A DNA stretch of 64,000 nucleotides from Shewanella denitrificans OS217 (GTDB lineage: Bacteria > Pseudomonadota > Gammaproteobacteria > Enterobacterales > Shewanellaceae): positions 558,001-622,000 of the forward strand of contig NC_007954.1 of the NCBI RefSeq assembly GCF_000013765.1, read 5' to 3'. Position 1 is the stretch's first letter; every line of letters begins with the position of its first letter. A program made the translations under genes and the position numbers. Positions 18,396 through 27,352 of the stretch are shown here, in pieces. Below the pieces are notes generated by a model that saw only the letters and a list, made by a program, of their open reading frames with translations, was not told the DNA's origin and made no database searches.

Positions 18396-18788
18396 ATGTC
18401 TGCAACTCAGTACTACGGCACTGGCCGTCGCAAAACATCTACAGCTCGCGTTTTCGCAAAAGCTGGTAGTGGCAACATCGTTGTTAACCAACGTCCTCTT
18501 GATGTCTATTTTGGTCGTGAAACGGCTCGTATGGTTGTTCGTCAACCATTAGAGTTAGTTGAAATGACTGATAAGTTAGACATCTATGTAACAGTGAAGG
18601 GCGGTGGTACTACTGGCCAAGCTGGTGCAATTCGTCACGGTATCACTCGTGCGTTATTGCAACTTGATGAAGCACTACGTCCAACATTACGCAGCGCAGG
18701 TTTCGTTACCCGTGATGCTCGTAAAGTTGAGCGTAAGAAAGTTGGTCTACGTAAAGCACGTCGTAAGCCACAGTTCTCTAAGCGTTAA
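18396..18788 (+). CDS. rpsI: 30S ribosomal protein S9
   Basis: Small-subunit protein whose basic C-terminal tail reaches the P-site tRNA. The 130 residues start with YYGTGRRKTSTARVF, contain VKGGGTTGQAGAIRHGI, and end with the invariant arginine-rich tail RKARRKPQFSKR. Length is standard. It is co-transcribed with rplM and closed by a strong hairpin at 18804-18832. Confidence 0.98.
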   Translation: MSATQYYGTGRRKTSTARVFAKAGSGNIVVNQRPLDVYFGRETARMVVRQPLELVEMTDKLDIYVTVKGGGTTGQAGAIRHGITRALLQLDEALRPTLRSAGFVTRDARKVERKKVGLRKARRKPQFSKR

Positions 18789-18803
18789 TCTGCTTTGGAA
18801 TGC

Positions 18804-18832
18804 AAAAAAACCCAGCTTATGCTGGGTTTTTT
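18804..18832 (+). terminator. Terminator of the rplM-rpsI operon
   Basis: CCCAGC / GCTGGG stem (18811-18816 with 18821-18826) with loop TTAT, preceded by A7 and followed by T6. Confidence 0.9.
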
Positions 18833-18878
18833 ATTGCCTGAAATTTGTAAAATGAGTCAGGGGAATAAGGAGATTGAC

Positions 18879-19067
18879 ATGGAATTTAAGATTTTAATGC
18901 TGGCGTTAGGTCTTGTCTTGGTACTTGAGGGCATAGGACCATTATTATTTCCTAATAAATGGCGTCGTTACTTAAAGGAGGTTTCTGAACAAAATCAGGA
19001 CGTTCTAAGGCGATTAGGTGGTGCTCTGGTCACAGCAGGGTTAGTTTTATTGGTTATTTTTTCATAA
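18879..19067 (+). CDS. DUF2065 family small membrane protein (YjeT-like)
   Basis: A 62-residue protein with two hydrophobic helices (about 4-22 and 44-61) around a basic, tryptophan-containing middle (FPNKWRRYLKEV), the pattern of DUF2065/YjeT. The start chosen is ATG 18879, with AAGGAGA five to six bases upstream. A longer in-frame reading from 18795 would begin inside the rpsI terminator and is rejected. In E. coli yjeT also lies directly before purA. The function is unknown. Confidence 0.87.
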   Translation: MEFKILMLALGLVLVLEGIGPLLFPNKWRRYLKEVSEQNQDVLRRLGGALVTAGLVLLVIFS

Positions 19068-19134
19068 AATACTTGCCTACCTCCCCCTAAAATCTGTTAA
19101 AATTCGACTTTATACCACAACCTTGCAGCAAACA

Positions 19135-20430
19135 ATGGGCAAAAACGTAGTCGTTCTCGGTACCCAATGGGGTGACGAGGGAAAAGGTAAGATTGTCGAC
19201 CTTCTAACAGAACAGGCAAAATATGTAGTTCGCTATCAAGGTGGCCACAATGCGGGTCATACCTTAGTTATTAATGGCGATAAAACAGTACTTCATCTGA
19301 TCCCGTCAGGTATCTTACGTGATAATGTTAAATGCATTATCGGTAATGGTGTGGTTGTCGCACCTGATGCCTTACTGAAAGAGATCAACATGCTTAAAGA
19401 GCGTGGTGTTCCGGTTGAAGAGCGTTTACTTATCTCTGAAGCGTGTCCGCTTATCCTTCCTTTCCATTGTGCATTAGATATTGCTCGCGAAAAAGCGCGC
19501 GGTAATAAAGCCATTGGTACTACAGGTCGTGGTATTGGTCCAGCTTACGAAGATAAAGTCTCTCGTCGTGGACTGCGAATTGGCGATCTATTCAACGCTG
19601 AGCTTTTTGCTACTAAGCTTGCAGAAGTCATGAAATATCATAACTTTATGCTTACTGAGTACTATAAAGTTGAAGCCGTTGATTATCAAAAGACACTCGA
19701 TGATGCATTGGCAATTGCCGATTACCTGAAGAGCATGTGTACTGATGTGACCGAATTATTGGATACAGCGCGTAAAGCGGGTGAGCCAATCATGTTCGAA
19801 GGTGCACAAGGTACGCTACTTGATATCGATCACGGTACTTATCCTTTTGTGACTTCATCAAATACTACAGCTGGCGGCGTTGCTACCGGTTCTGGTTTTG
19901 GTCCACGTCACTTAGATTATGTACTGGGCATAATGAAAGCTTACACCACTCGTGTTGGTGCAGGTCCTTTCCCAACTGAACTTTCTTGTGAAATTGGTGA
20001 CTATATTGGTCATAAAGGTCAAGAGTTTGGTGCCACTACTGGTCGTAAGCGTCGTCCAGGTTGGTTAGATGCCGTGGCGATGCGCCGCGCCGTACAGATA
20101 AACAGCGTAAGCGGATTCTGCTTAACTAAGCTTGACGTATTAGATGGCTTAGAAGAAGTTAAAATCTGTGTTGGATATCAGTATCCTGATGGCACTGTCG
20201 AGACAGTCACGCCATTAGCAGCAGAAGGCTATGAAGAAGTAACCCCTGTTTACGAAACCATGCCTGGCTGGAGTGACATCACTTTTGGTGCCACTTCAAT
20301 TGAACAATTGCCTGCAGCCGCTATCGCTTATATCAAGCGCATAGAAGAGTTGTTGGAAACACCGATAGACATCATCTCAACCGGTCCAGACCGAAATGAG
20401 ACCATGATTCTGGTGAATCCGTTCAATTAA
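19135..20430 (+). CDS. purA: Adenylosuccinate synthetase
   Basis: GTP-dependent enzyme that joins aspartate to IMP in the first AMP-specific step of purine synthesis. The 431-residue protein starts at ATG 19135 (MGKNVVVLGTQWGDEGKGK, which includes the P-loop-like GDEGKGK and catalytic Asp). The family signature QWGDEGKG and GHNAGHTL are intact, with TGRGIGPAYEDK and TGPDRNETM further on. A TTG at 19123 would add four residues not found in known PurA proteins. Confidence 0.97.
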   Translation: MGKNVVVLGTQWGDEGKGKIVDLLTEQAKYVVRYQGGHNAGHTLVINGDKTVLHLIPSGILRDNVKCIIGNGVVVAPDALLKEINMLKERGVPVEERLLISEACPLILPFHCALDIAREKARGNKAIGTTGRGIGPAYEDKVSRRGLRIGDLFNAELFATKLAEVMKYHNFMLTEYYKVEAVDYQKTLDDALAIADYLKSMCTDVTELLDTARKAGEPIMFEGAQGTLLDIDHGTYPFVTSSNTTAGGVATGSGFGPRHLDYVLGIMKAYTTRVGAGPFPTELSCEIGDYIGHKGQEFGATTGRKRRPGWLDAVAMRRAVQINSVSGFCLTKLDVLDGLEEVKICVGYQYPDGTVETVTPLAAEGYEEVTPVYETMPGWSDITFGATSIEQLPAAAIAYIKRIEELLETPIDIISTGPDRNETMILVNPFN

Positions 20431-20432
20431 TC

Positions 20433-20459
20433 AAAAAGGCCGCTTCTAGCGGCCTTTTT
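20433..20459 (+). terminator. Terminator of purA
   Basis: GGCCGC / GCGGCC stem around a TTCTA loop, flanked by A5 and T5. Confidence 0.88.
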
Positions 20460-20484
20460 GTTAATCATGTACTGGCATTTTTGT

Positions 20485-20511
20485 TCAAGAAATGCGTTAT
20501 AATGCCGATGG
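20485..20511 (+). promoter_or_regulatory. Possible sigma-28 (FliA) promoter of motX
   Basis: TCAAGAAA at 20485-20492 and GCCGATGG at 20504-20511 are 11 bp apart. They resemble the flagellar sigma-28 consensus TAAAGTTT-N11-GCCGATAA in 4 of 8 and 6 of 8 positions. A sigma-70 -10 hexamer TATAAT (20498-20503) overlaps but has no good -35. Late flagellar control of motX would fit its role; this is inference. Confidence 0.45.
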
Positions 20512-20545
20512 ATATATGAAACTTAGGCATTACTGAGACATTATC

Positions 20546-21163
20546 ATGTTAAGACTATCACTGTTATTATTGTGTTTATTGCAATCTTCCGCGATGGCAG
20601 AGTCACTTGCCGTTGATATTTATAGCAATGAACAACTAATAAAGTTATTACGTGATGGTACCTATCTGCACCGTGTTAAGGCTGATGAATGTCAGCTAGT
20701 GCAGGATATAGAAGCCAGAGCCGAAGTATTACAGCAGCCCTTGTATCAATTTTTGTGGGGCGAAATGCTCAATCAAGGTGTCTGTGTTAAGCAACATGCC
20801 TCCCGCGGAATGGCAATGTTGCGTACAGCTGCTGAACAGGGCAGCGCCGAAGCTATGGTAAAATTGGCTGAATACTATTACCAAGGTAAGTTGGTCATTA
20901 AAGATAAAGAACGAGCGGTGCAATACGCATTGCCGGCAGCAACCAATGGCAGTATCGCAGCACAAATGATGCTGGTGAGACTGTTTAGTGAAGGTCACGG
21001 TAGCTCGAGAGATTATCCATTGGCTTACCATTTACTGTACAACAATGTATTTGAAGACGAGGCAACACAAAATAAAGCCTTGTCATTATTGCGAGTTTTA
21101 GCTGCAAAAATGCCCACCAGTGTTGTGGAAAGGGCGCAGCAAGCTCGCTTCTCCACCCGTTAA
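20546..21163 (+). CDS. motX: Sodium-driven polar flagellar motor protein MotX
   Basis: Periplasmic T-ring component that, with MotY, holds the PomAB-type sodium stator at the polar flagellar motor. The 205 residues have a signal peptide (1-18, ending SSAMA), a conserved N-terminal block HRVKADECQLVQDIEARAEVL, a second cysteine in NQGVCVKQ, and Sel1-like helical repeats (GMAMLRTAAEQGSAEAMVKLAEYYYQGK). The match to Vibrio MotX includes both cysteines and the C-terminal MP-x(3)-V-x-RA motif. Placement before rnr is also the Vibrio and Shewanella order. A generic Sel1 protein is the alternative. Confidence 0.88.
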   Translation: MLRLSLLLLCLLQSSAMAESLAVDIYSNEQLIKLLRDGTYLHRVKADECQLVQDIEARAEVLQQPLYQFLWGEMLNQGVCVKQHASRGMAMLRTAAEQGSAEAMVKLAEYYYQGKLVIKDKERAVQYALPAATNGSIAAQMMLVRLFSEGHGSSRDYPLAYHLLYNNVFEDEATQNKALSLLRVLAAKMPTSVVERAQQARFSTR

Positions 21164-21198
21164 GGCCTCAATGAAGAGGCAAAATATTTGGAAATTGA

Positions 21199-23652
21199 AT
21201 GATCAACGATCCTCATTTTGAGAGAGAGCAAGACAAGTACGACAACCCCATTCCAAGCCGTGAGTTCATTTTAGAATACTTGCGCGCCCAAAAGTCACCT
21301 ATTACTCGCGATAACATTGCCAAGGCATTAAATATCCATGATGAAGAGCCCTTAGAAGCCCTTCGTCGTCGCCTGCGCGCCATGGAGCGTGATGGTCAGT
21401 TAGTCTTTACTCGCGGTCAAAGTTACGGCTTGCCAGAGCGTATGGACTTATTGTCAGGCACAGTGCTTGGGCATAGAGATGGCTTTGGATTTTTTAAGCC
21501 TGATGAAGGCGGTGATGATCTATTTATCAATAACCGTGACATGCTGATGTATTTTCATGGCGATAAAGTGCTAGCGCAGAAAGCGGGTACAGATAGGCGC
21601 GGTCGCCGTGAAGCTCGCATTGTACGTTTGGTGCAACCACGCACAGCGGCCTTAGTCGGCCGTTATCACGTGGATGCAGGCATGGGCTTTGTCATCGCCG
21701 ATGATAGGCGTATCACCCAAGAAATCTTAATTGCCAGTGAAGACACTCATGGCGCAAGAGCGGGTGACGTGGTTGTGGTTGAACTCACCCGTCGTCCCGG
21801 CCGGTTTGTTAAAGCGGCAGCGAAAGTGACCGAAGTGCTGGGTAAAACCTTGGCGCCAGGGATGGAAATTGAAATTGCCTTGCGCAATTATGATTTACCT
21901 CATACTTGGTCTGCGGTTATTGAGAAAAAACTTAAGCGTATTCCTGATGAAGTGACCGAAGAAGATAAATTAGACCGAGTCGATCTACGCCATTTACCCT
22001 TGGTCACCATAGATGGTGAAGATGCACGGGATTTCGATGATGCCGTGTACGCTGAGAAAAAACCAAGCGGCGGCTGGCGTTTATGGGTTGCGATTGCCGA
22101 TGTGAGCCATTATGTGCGCACAGATTCTGCCTTAGATGAAGAGGCTCGTGCACGTGGCAACTCAGTGTATTTCCCGTCGCAAGTGATCCCTATGCTGCCA
22201 GAAAAGATATCCAATGGCCTCTGTTCGCTGATGCCTCATGTGGATCGCTTGTGCATGGTAGCGGAAATGACTATCGCCGCTAGCGGCAAGTTATCGGGCA
22301 CTAAATTTTATCCGGCTGTGATGCACTCTCATGCGCGCTTTACTTACACCCAAGTGGCTGACATGTTAGAAGGCGGGGCTATTGCCCCCGAGCATGCCGC
22401 CTTGTTCCCGCATTTGCAGTGTTTACAGTCTTTGTATTTGACCTTAGATGAACGCCGCGCCGAACGTGGTGCCATCGCCTTTGAAACCTTAGAGACTCAG
22501 TTTATCTTCAATGAGCAACGCAAGATTGAAAAAATTGTGCCTCGCGGTCGTAATCAGGCCCATAAGATCATCGAAGAGTGCATGATTTTAGCCAACGTTG
22601 CCTCGGCAAACTTTGTTAAAAAACACAAAGGTGAGGTGTTATACCGGGTCCATGAAGCACCTTCTGAGCAGAAACTGGCAAACTTTAAAGAGTTTCTGGC
22701 AGAACGTGGAATAAGCATGGACGGTGGGCTTGAACCCACACCATCTGATTACCAAAATTTAATGCTAAAGATCGCCGATAGGCCCGATGCTGAATTGATT
22801 CAGGTCATGTTGTTGCGTTCTATGCGTCAAGCGGTTTACAGCCCAGACAATGAAGGTCACTTTGGCCTCGCGTTGGAAGCCTATTCGCACTTTACTTCGC
22901 CTATTCGTCGCTATCCCGATCTCGTGTTGCACAGGGTTATCAAATACCTGTTGGCCAAAGAAGCAGGTGAAACCAAAGATAAATGGACTCAGAATGGTGG
23001 TTACCACTACCTGACTGAAGAGCTGGATGCCCTTGGTGAAGAATGTTCAACCACTGAGCGACGTGCCGATGAAGCGACCCGAGATGTGAGCGATTGGCTT
23101 AAGTGTGAATACATGCAAGATCATGTGGGCGACAGCTTCGAAGCCGTGATTGCCTCTGTGACTAACTTTGGTTTATTTGTGCGCTTAAATGAGCTGTTTA
23201 TCGATGGTTTAGTGCATATTTCAAGCCTTGCTAGTGATTACTATCAGTTCGATGGTACTCGACAGCGTTTAATTGGTGAAAATACCCGTAAAATTTACCA
23301 AGTGGGTGATGCGGTTTCTGTGAAGGTGGCTGCGGTAAACCTAGATGACAGGCAAATCGATTTGGTGATGATTGGCGATAATGTCAAAGGTCGAGCCAAA
23401 TCTGGCGCTTCAGGGAGCCGTAAACCATTAACCGCCAGAGAAAGAACTAATCTGGAAGGCGCAAAAACTGATAAAAAATCATCGACTAAAGCAGCAGCGA
23501 AGTCCGATGCTAAGCCGCGCAGGAAAAGAAAACCGGCAAAATCAGCGGCAGAGTCTGGCAGTAAAAGCACGCAGAAAAAGCCTGCGACTAAGAAGCCTGC
23601 CGCTAATAAGTCGGCGCCTAAAAAAACAGTTAAAAAGAAACCCAAGCAGTAA
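21199..23652 (+). CDS. rnr: Ribonuclease R
   Basis: Processive 3'-5' exoribonuclease that degrades structured RNA and takes part in trans-translation and cold response. The 817 residues contain an N-terminal winged-helix region (residues about 20-80), cold-shock domains, the RNB catalytic domain with TIDGEDARDFDDAVYA and SHFTSPIRRYPDLVLHR, and an S1 domain (GDSFEAVIASVTNFGLFVRLNELFIDGLVHISSL). The last 90 residues are a lysine/alanine-rich basic tail. It starts 36 bp after motX. Confidence 0.97.
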   Translation: MINDPHFEREQDKYDNPIPSREFILEYLRAQKSPITRDNIAKALNIHDEEPLEALRRRLRAMERDGQLVFTRGQSYGLPERMDLLSGTVLGHRDGFGFFKPDEGGDDLFINNRDMLMYFHGDKVLAQKAGTDRRGRREARIVRLVQPRTAALVGRYHVDAGMGFVIADDRRITQEILIASEDTHGARAGDVVVVELTRRPGRFVKAAAKVTEVLGKTLAPGMEIEIALRNYDLPHTWSAVIEKKLKRIPDEVTEEDKLDRVDLRHLPLVTIDGEDARDFDDAVYAEKKPSGGWRLWVAIADVSHYVRTDSALDEEARARGNSVYFPSQVIPMLPEKISNGLCSLMPHVDRLCMVAEMTIAASGKLSGTKFYPAVMHSHARFTYTQVADMLEGGAIAPEHAALFPHLQCLQSLYLTLDERRAERGAIAFETLETQFIFNEQRKIEKIVPRGRNQAHKIIEECMILANVASANFVKKHKGEVLYRVHEAPSEQKLANFKEFLAERGISMDGGLEPTPSDYQNLMLKIADRPDAELIQVMLLRSMRQAVYSPDNEGHFGLALEAYSHFTSPIRRYPDLVLHRVIKYLLAKEAGETKDKWTQNGGYHYLTEELDALGEECSTTERRADEATRDVSDWLKCEYMQDHVGDSFEAVIASVTNFGLFVRLNELFIDGLVHISSLASDYYQFDGTRQRLIGENTRKIYQVGDAVSVKVAAVNLDDRQIDLVMIGDNVKGRAKSGASGSRKPLTARERTNLEGAKTDKKSSTKAAAKSDAKPRRKRKPAKSAAESGSKSTQKKPATKKPAANKSAPKKTVKKKPKQ

Positions 23653-23673
23653 CTGCTCAGAGAAAATCATTAA

Positions 23674-24414
23674 ATGAAAAAACAAGATTTTATATACGGT
23701 ATCCACGCCATTGAGTCACTGTTAACTCATAGTCCAGAGCGTATTCTTGAACTTTGGGTGCTACAAGGCCGTGATGATGATCGTTTAGCGCCGCTGTTGA
23801 AGGCAGCTCAAGACTTTGGTTGCACCGCCCAGCGCGCTACTAAAAAAACCTTAGATGAAAAAGCCGATAGCAGCCAACATCAAGGGGTAGTAGCAAGAGT
23901 TCAGGCCGCTAAGGTTTTGGCTGAAAACGAACTTGATGCGCTTCTCGATAGCACAGAAGTGCCTTTTTTGTTGATTTTAGATGGTGTGACGGATCCACAC
24001 AACTTAGGTGCCTGCTTACGTAATGCAGACGCTGCGGGGGTACAAGGCATCATAGTGCCTAAAGACAACTCAGCAGGACTTACGCCTACAGTCAGTAAGG
24101 TCGCTTGTGGCGCGGCGGAAACCGTGCCTTTGTTTCAGGTCACCAACTTAGCCCGCACCATGCGCCATTTACAAGACCGTGGTGTGTGGATTGTGGGTAC
24201 CGCCGGTGAAGCCGATGGAGCGCTTTATCAGGCAGAGCTCACAGGACCGCTGGCGATTGCCATGGGCGCCGAAGATAAAGGTCTTCGCCGTTTGTCTCGT
24301 GAGGCCTGTGATAAGTTAGTTTCTATCCCCATGGCGGGCAGTGTATCCAGTTTAAATGTTTCTGTGGCCACGGGTGTGTGTCTGTTTGAAGCTGTGCGTC
24401 AGCGGATTAAGTAG
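23674..24414 (+). CDS. rlmB: 23S rRNA (guanosine-2251-2'-O)-methyltransferase RlmB
   Basis: SpoU/TrmH-type methyltransferase that modifies G2251 in the P loop of 23S rRNA. The 246 residues have an N-terminal substrate-binding domain and the C-terminal knotted SPOUT domain with motif 1 DGVTDPHNLGACLRNADAAG, motif 2 MGAEDKGLRRLS and motif 3 IPMAGSVSSLNVSVATGVCLFEA. It follows rnr by 21 bp, the conserved order. Confidence 0.95.
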   Translation: MKKQDFIYGIHAIESLLTHSPERILELWVLQGRDDDRLAPLLKAAQDFGCTAQRATKKTLDEKADSSQHQGVVARVQAAKVLAENELDALLDSTEVPFLLILDGVTDPHNLGACLRNADAAGVQGIIVPKDNSAGLTPTVSKVACGAAETVPLFQVTNLARTMRHLQDRGVWIVGTAGEADGALYQAELTGPLAIAMGAEDKGLRRLSREACDKLVSIPMAGSVSSLNVSVATGVCLFEAVRQRIK

Positions 24415-24434
24415 AACATCAAGATTTAGCCAAT

Positions 24435-24467
24435 AAAAAGCGGGCGCCCAAATGGCGCCCTTTTTTT
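24435..24467 (+). terminator. Terminator of rlmB
   Basis: GGGCGCC / GGCGCCC stem (24442-24448 with 24454-24460), five-base loop, followed by T7. A5 on the left may also serve the convergent MFS gene. Confidence 0.88.
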
Positions 24468-24499
24468 ATGTTTGACTCTTTTCAATACTGAACTGACTT

Positions 24500-25879
24500 C
24501 TAGGCTTCTTTACTGTTCGGCTCGATGTCGTATTCTGATTGATCATCAATAAAATCATCTTCAATCGGCTCATAGTCAGACAGTTCATCATCAAATTCGA
24601 ATGCGTTAATATCTTCTTCATGTGGGTTGATCATTTGATCCTGAACTGACTCCATGTCTACCCTAGGATCGATTGCCGCAGCGTAAGGGGAAAGCACCAG
24701 ATCGCCACCGCCCATCACATAATCCCCACTCACTTGGCGCTCACTCTTCTGACGGCTATTAATAAAGTGCAAGGCGATTAGCAATCCAAAAGCACAAACC
24801 CCCATAAAGACATACAGCATGGCGTCACCTAAGGCTTGCATCAAGCTAGAAGCAATTAAGGGGCCCACACTGGCACCTAAACCGAAAGTCACGAGAATAG
24901 TGGCGGATAGGCCGACACGCTCTTCTTGTGTGACTCGTGAATTTGCCAGTGCTGTGGCTAGGGGATAAAAGGTAAAGGCCAAGATGCCAAATAACCCCGT
25001 CAGTGCCAATGAATAGATTTCATTGTATGGCAGCATGGCGATGAAAAAGACTAAGATCCCTAATAAGGCGCAGTTGATACGTATTAATCGGCTTCTTGGC
25101 ATGACATCGGACAGTTTACCCATGGGCCATTGCGCCAGTAGTCCTGCTAAAATCGTGCATGACATATACAGCGCGACTTCTTCTGGGGCTATCCCATGGC
25201 TGCTGGCATAAGCGGGGGCTAAACCATAAAAGCAGCCGACAATCATACTGCCTAGGGCGACAGTAGTGAGTGCTTGGGGCGCTTTACGCCAATAGAGCAA
25301 CATATTAAGTGGTGCAGGAGTTAAGGGCGCAGGGTGAATACGGCGAGTAATGGAAATGGGCACTATGCATAAGGAAAAGCAGATAGCAATCAACAGCAGC
25401 GGCTCTATGCCAAGCTCTGGATAGAGGCTGATGGCGCCTTGACCCGCCATTAAACCCAAATATGACACTATCATGTAACTGGCAAATACCGTGCCGCGCT
25501 GACTGTCGTCCGACTGTTCATTAAGCCAGCTTTCGAGCACCATGTACTGACACATCATGCCCATACCCACAAAGAGTCGTAACACTAACCAAACGCTCAA
25601 ATCATCGATTAATGCATGCCCCAATGCGGAGGCTGTCACTATCCCGGCACAGGCTACAAAGGCGCGAATATGACCGACTTGGGCGATAAGTTTATGGCCA
25701 AGCTTTGAACCTGCCACCAAGCCGACATAATAGGCGGACATCATGGCACCAATCCATAATTGTGGCACAGCCATCACGGTCAAACGTAGGCCTAGATAAG
25801 TCGTCAGTAAGCCGGCGGCAAGCACCATCAAGAAGGTGGTGCTGTATAAGGATGTAAAAGTGCGCATAGGGCTGACCAT
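24500..25879 (-). CDS. MFS transporter with acidic C-terminal tail (YcaD-like)
   Basis: Major facilitator superfamily transporter. The 459 residues include about twelve hydrophobic segments up to about residue 375, with an MFS-like loop after helix 2 (AGSKLGHKLIAQVGHIRAF) and a mid-protein loop PMGKLSDVMPRSRLIR. The last 85 residues are cytoplasmic and strongly acidic (for example HEEDINAFEFDDELSDYEPIEDDFIDDQ), unusual for the family. The ATG at 25879 has GGAGG about 10 bases upstream. Substrate unknown; the overall pattern resembles YcaD-type carriers. Confidence 0.82.
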   Translation of the reverse strand: MVSPMRTFTSLYSTTFLMVLAAGLLTTYLGLRLTVMAVPQLWIGAMMSAYYVGLVAGSKLGHKLIAQVGHIRAFVACAGIVTASALGHALIDDLSVWLVLRLFVGMGMMCQYMVLESWLNEQSDDSQRGTVFASYMIVSYLGLMAGQGAISLYPELGIEPLLLIAICFSLCIVPISITRRIHPAPLTPAPLNMLLYWRKAPQALTTVALGSMIVGCFYGLAPAYASSHGIAPEEVALYMSCTILAGLLAQWPMGKLSDVMPRSRLIRINCALLGILVFFIAMLPYNEIYSLALTGLFGILAFTFYPLATALANSRVTQEERVGLSATILVTFGLGASVGPLIASSLMQALGDAMLYVFMGVCAFGLLIALHFINSRQKSERQVSGDYVMGGGDLVLSPYAAAIDPRVDMESVQDQMINPHEEDINAFEFDDELSDYEPIEDDFIDDQSEYDIEPNSKEA

Positions 25880-25906
25880 GGCTTAACTGCCTCCAATGGC
25901 ATGGGA

Positions 25907-25937
25907 AAGGACAATAAACCTGAGGCTTATTGTCCTT
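25907..25937. repeat. Perfect 11-bp inverted repeat between DUF481 and MFS genes
   Basis: AAGGACAATAA (25907-25917) pairs with TTATTGTCCTT (25927-25937) around a nine-base spacer. It is not followed by a T run on either strand, so it may be an operator or an mRNA hairpin and not a standard terminator. Confidence 0.6.
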
Positions 25938-25972
25938 ATTTCAATAGGGTGTTTTGAAACTGTAGGAGATAA

Positions 25973-26728
25973 TTATTGGAATGTATACAGCAAATTAAAG
26001 GTTGTTGTTGTATCTGTGCGCTGGCTATCTTGAGGAACATCTTGGGTATAGCGTACGTTCATGCCAATTTTAAACGCCCAATCTTGCAAGAAAGTGTTCT
26101 TATAGCTCATATCCAGTGTCAGGGTGTTGTTATCCAGACCGGTTTCAGCAGTGACGTCGGCGTTTAGGCTAGTATATTCCTGAAGTTTGACAGAATATCG
26201 AGCTGCTGTACGTAAAATGACCTCACGGTTTGCTCTAGGCTCAGGATCAGACAGTGTTGCCCTTGGCATATCGTAACGGTAACCAGGGCCGGCTTCTAGG
26301 CTTAGCTTTGTTTTGTAACTTTTGATCAAATCAAAACCATAACCCGTTGATAAAGTTCTTATTTCCGTAAATGAACCGAAGTCGTCCCAAGTGAATTCGC
26401 CACGGCCAAACACATAGCCTCGATTGAGCTTATAACTCGATTGCAAGAACAAATCGTATTTTTCCGAGGTGGTTTCTGTGCCATCGGCAGCGTAATAGAC
26501 TTTAAAGGTACCTTCTTGGCGAGTCTTGGGGGTGTCATAGGTTAAGTAAGCGCGGCTGTTGAAGTTTTTTGACTCATTGTTGCCAGTATTGAGCTGTAAA
26601 CCAGCTTCGACTTCGGCGGTGAAGTCGCTGGGTGGATCTTGATAATCCGGTGGCACTAAGGCCCAAGCCAAATTAGCACTTAAGCTGGACGTTAATAAAA
26701 GACCAAAAACTGCGAATACATTTTTCAT
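25973..26728 (-). CDS. DUF481 outer-membrane beta-barrel protein (YdiY-like)
   Basis: Predicted outer-membrane protein of 251 residues with a signal peptide (1-23, ending NLAWA) and the DUF481 pattern: a mature start ALVPPDYQDPPSDFTAEVEAGLQLNTGNNESKNF, alternating hydrophobic strands, and a C-terminal aromatic residue region (TTTFNLLYTFQ) typical of a barrel. Function is unknown for the family, although salt or acid induction has been reported for members. It may be co-transcribed with the MFS gene downstream. Confidence 0.85.
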   Translation of the reverse strand: MKNVFAVFGLLLTSSLSANLAWALVPPDYQDPPSDFTAEVEAGLQLNTGNNESKNFNSRAYLTYDTPKTRQEGTFKVYYAADGTETTSEKYDLFLQSSYKLNRGYVFGRGEFTWDDFGSFTEIRTLSTGYGFDLIKSYKTKLSLEAGPGYRYDMPRATLSDPEPRANREVILRTAARYSVKLQEYTSLNADVTAETGLDNNTLTLDMSYKNTFLQDWAFKIGMNVRYTQDVPQDSQRTDTTTTFNLLYTFQ

Positions 26729-26829
26729 TACTAAGGTTCTTCAATTGAGGGCAAGGCGGTGTGACCATATATGGGCCAGCAATGATACCCCTTTATCTAA
26801 AGTGGTGCAAAGCAAACAAAAGTTATTGC

Positions 26830-26858
26830 TTGAGTTTAGCCTTGAGTTTCTGTACTAT
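26830..26858 (+). promoter_or_regulatory. Predicted sigma-70 promoter of the rpsF operon
   Basis: TTGAGT (26830-26835) and TACTAT (26853-26858) are separated by exactly 17 bp. The roughly 85-base leader that follows ends in ACCGTAAGGAG before the rpsF ATG. In other bacteria the S6-S18 complex binds an rpsF leader containing a CCG element; whether this leader does so is untested. Confidence 0.6.
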
Positions 26859-26951
26859 CACGCGCCTAAATCAGTCACTTTAATTCGTTCCTTGCCTCTA
26901 ACTTGGTCTGACTGAGCCAAAACGAGGCTACCTAACCGTAAGGAGCAATAA

Positions 26952-27344
26952 ATGCGTCATTACGAAATCGTATTTATGGTTCACCCAGATCAAAGTGAAC
27001 AAGTACCAGGTATGATTGAGCGTTACTCCGGTGTTATTACCGCTGCTAATGGCACAATTCATCGTTTAGAAGATTGGGGCCGTCGTCAACTGGCTTACCC
27101 AATCCAAGACCTACATAAAGCTCACTATGTTCTTATGAACGTAGAAGCTACTGCAGAGTCTATTGAAGAATTAGAAACAGCTTTCCGTTTCAACGACGCT
27201 GTTCTGCGTAACATGGTAATGCGCACTAAAGTTGCCGTTACTGAAGCTTCTCCTATGGCAAAAGCAAGAGACGAGCGTGATTCACGTCGTTCACCTTCTG
27301 ATGACCGTATAGAAGAAGAAAGCGCTGAAGAAAACGCTGAATAA
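26952..27344 (+). CDS. rpsF: 30S ribosomal protein S6
   Basis: Small-subunit platform protein that pairs with S18. The 130 residues begin MRHYEIVFMVHPDQSEQVPGMIERY and contain GTIHRLEDWGRRQLAYPI, invariant in S6. The C-terminus is a long acidic tail with repeated glutamates (RIEEESAEENAE), consistent with RimK-type glutamate addition sites in gammaproteobacteria. First gene of rpsF-priB-rpsR-rplI. Confidence 0.97.
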   Translation: MRHYEIVFMVHPDQSEQVPGMIERYSGVITAANGTIHRLEDWGRRQLAYPIQDLHKAHYVLMNVEATAESIEELETAFRFNDAVLRNMVMRTKVAVTEASPMAKARDERDSRRSPSDDRIEEESAEENAE

Positions 27345-27352
27345 TTTACTCT

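Noticed and set aside
20474..20488. Possible sigma-54 promoter (TGGCA...) before motX
   Set aside because: The -12 element reads TTCA where TTGC is needed, so the spacing and sequence do not fit. The sigma-28-like boxes fit better.
23295..23645. 116-residue minus-strand ORF opposite the rnr tail
   Set aside because: It is the mirror of the lysine/alanine-rich RNase R tail, which produces an artificial Leu/Phe-rich antisense frame.
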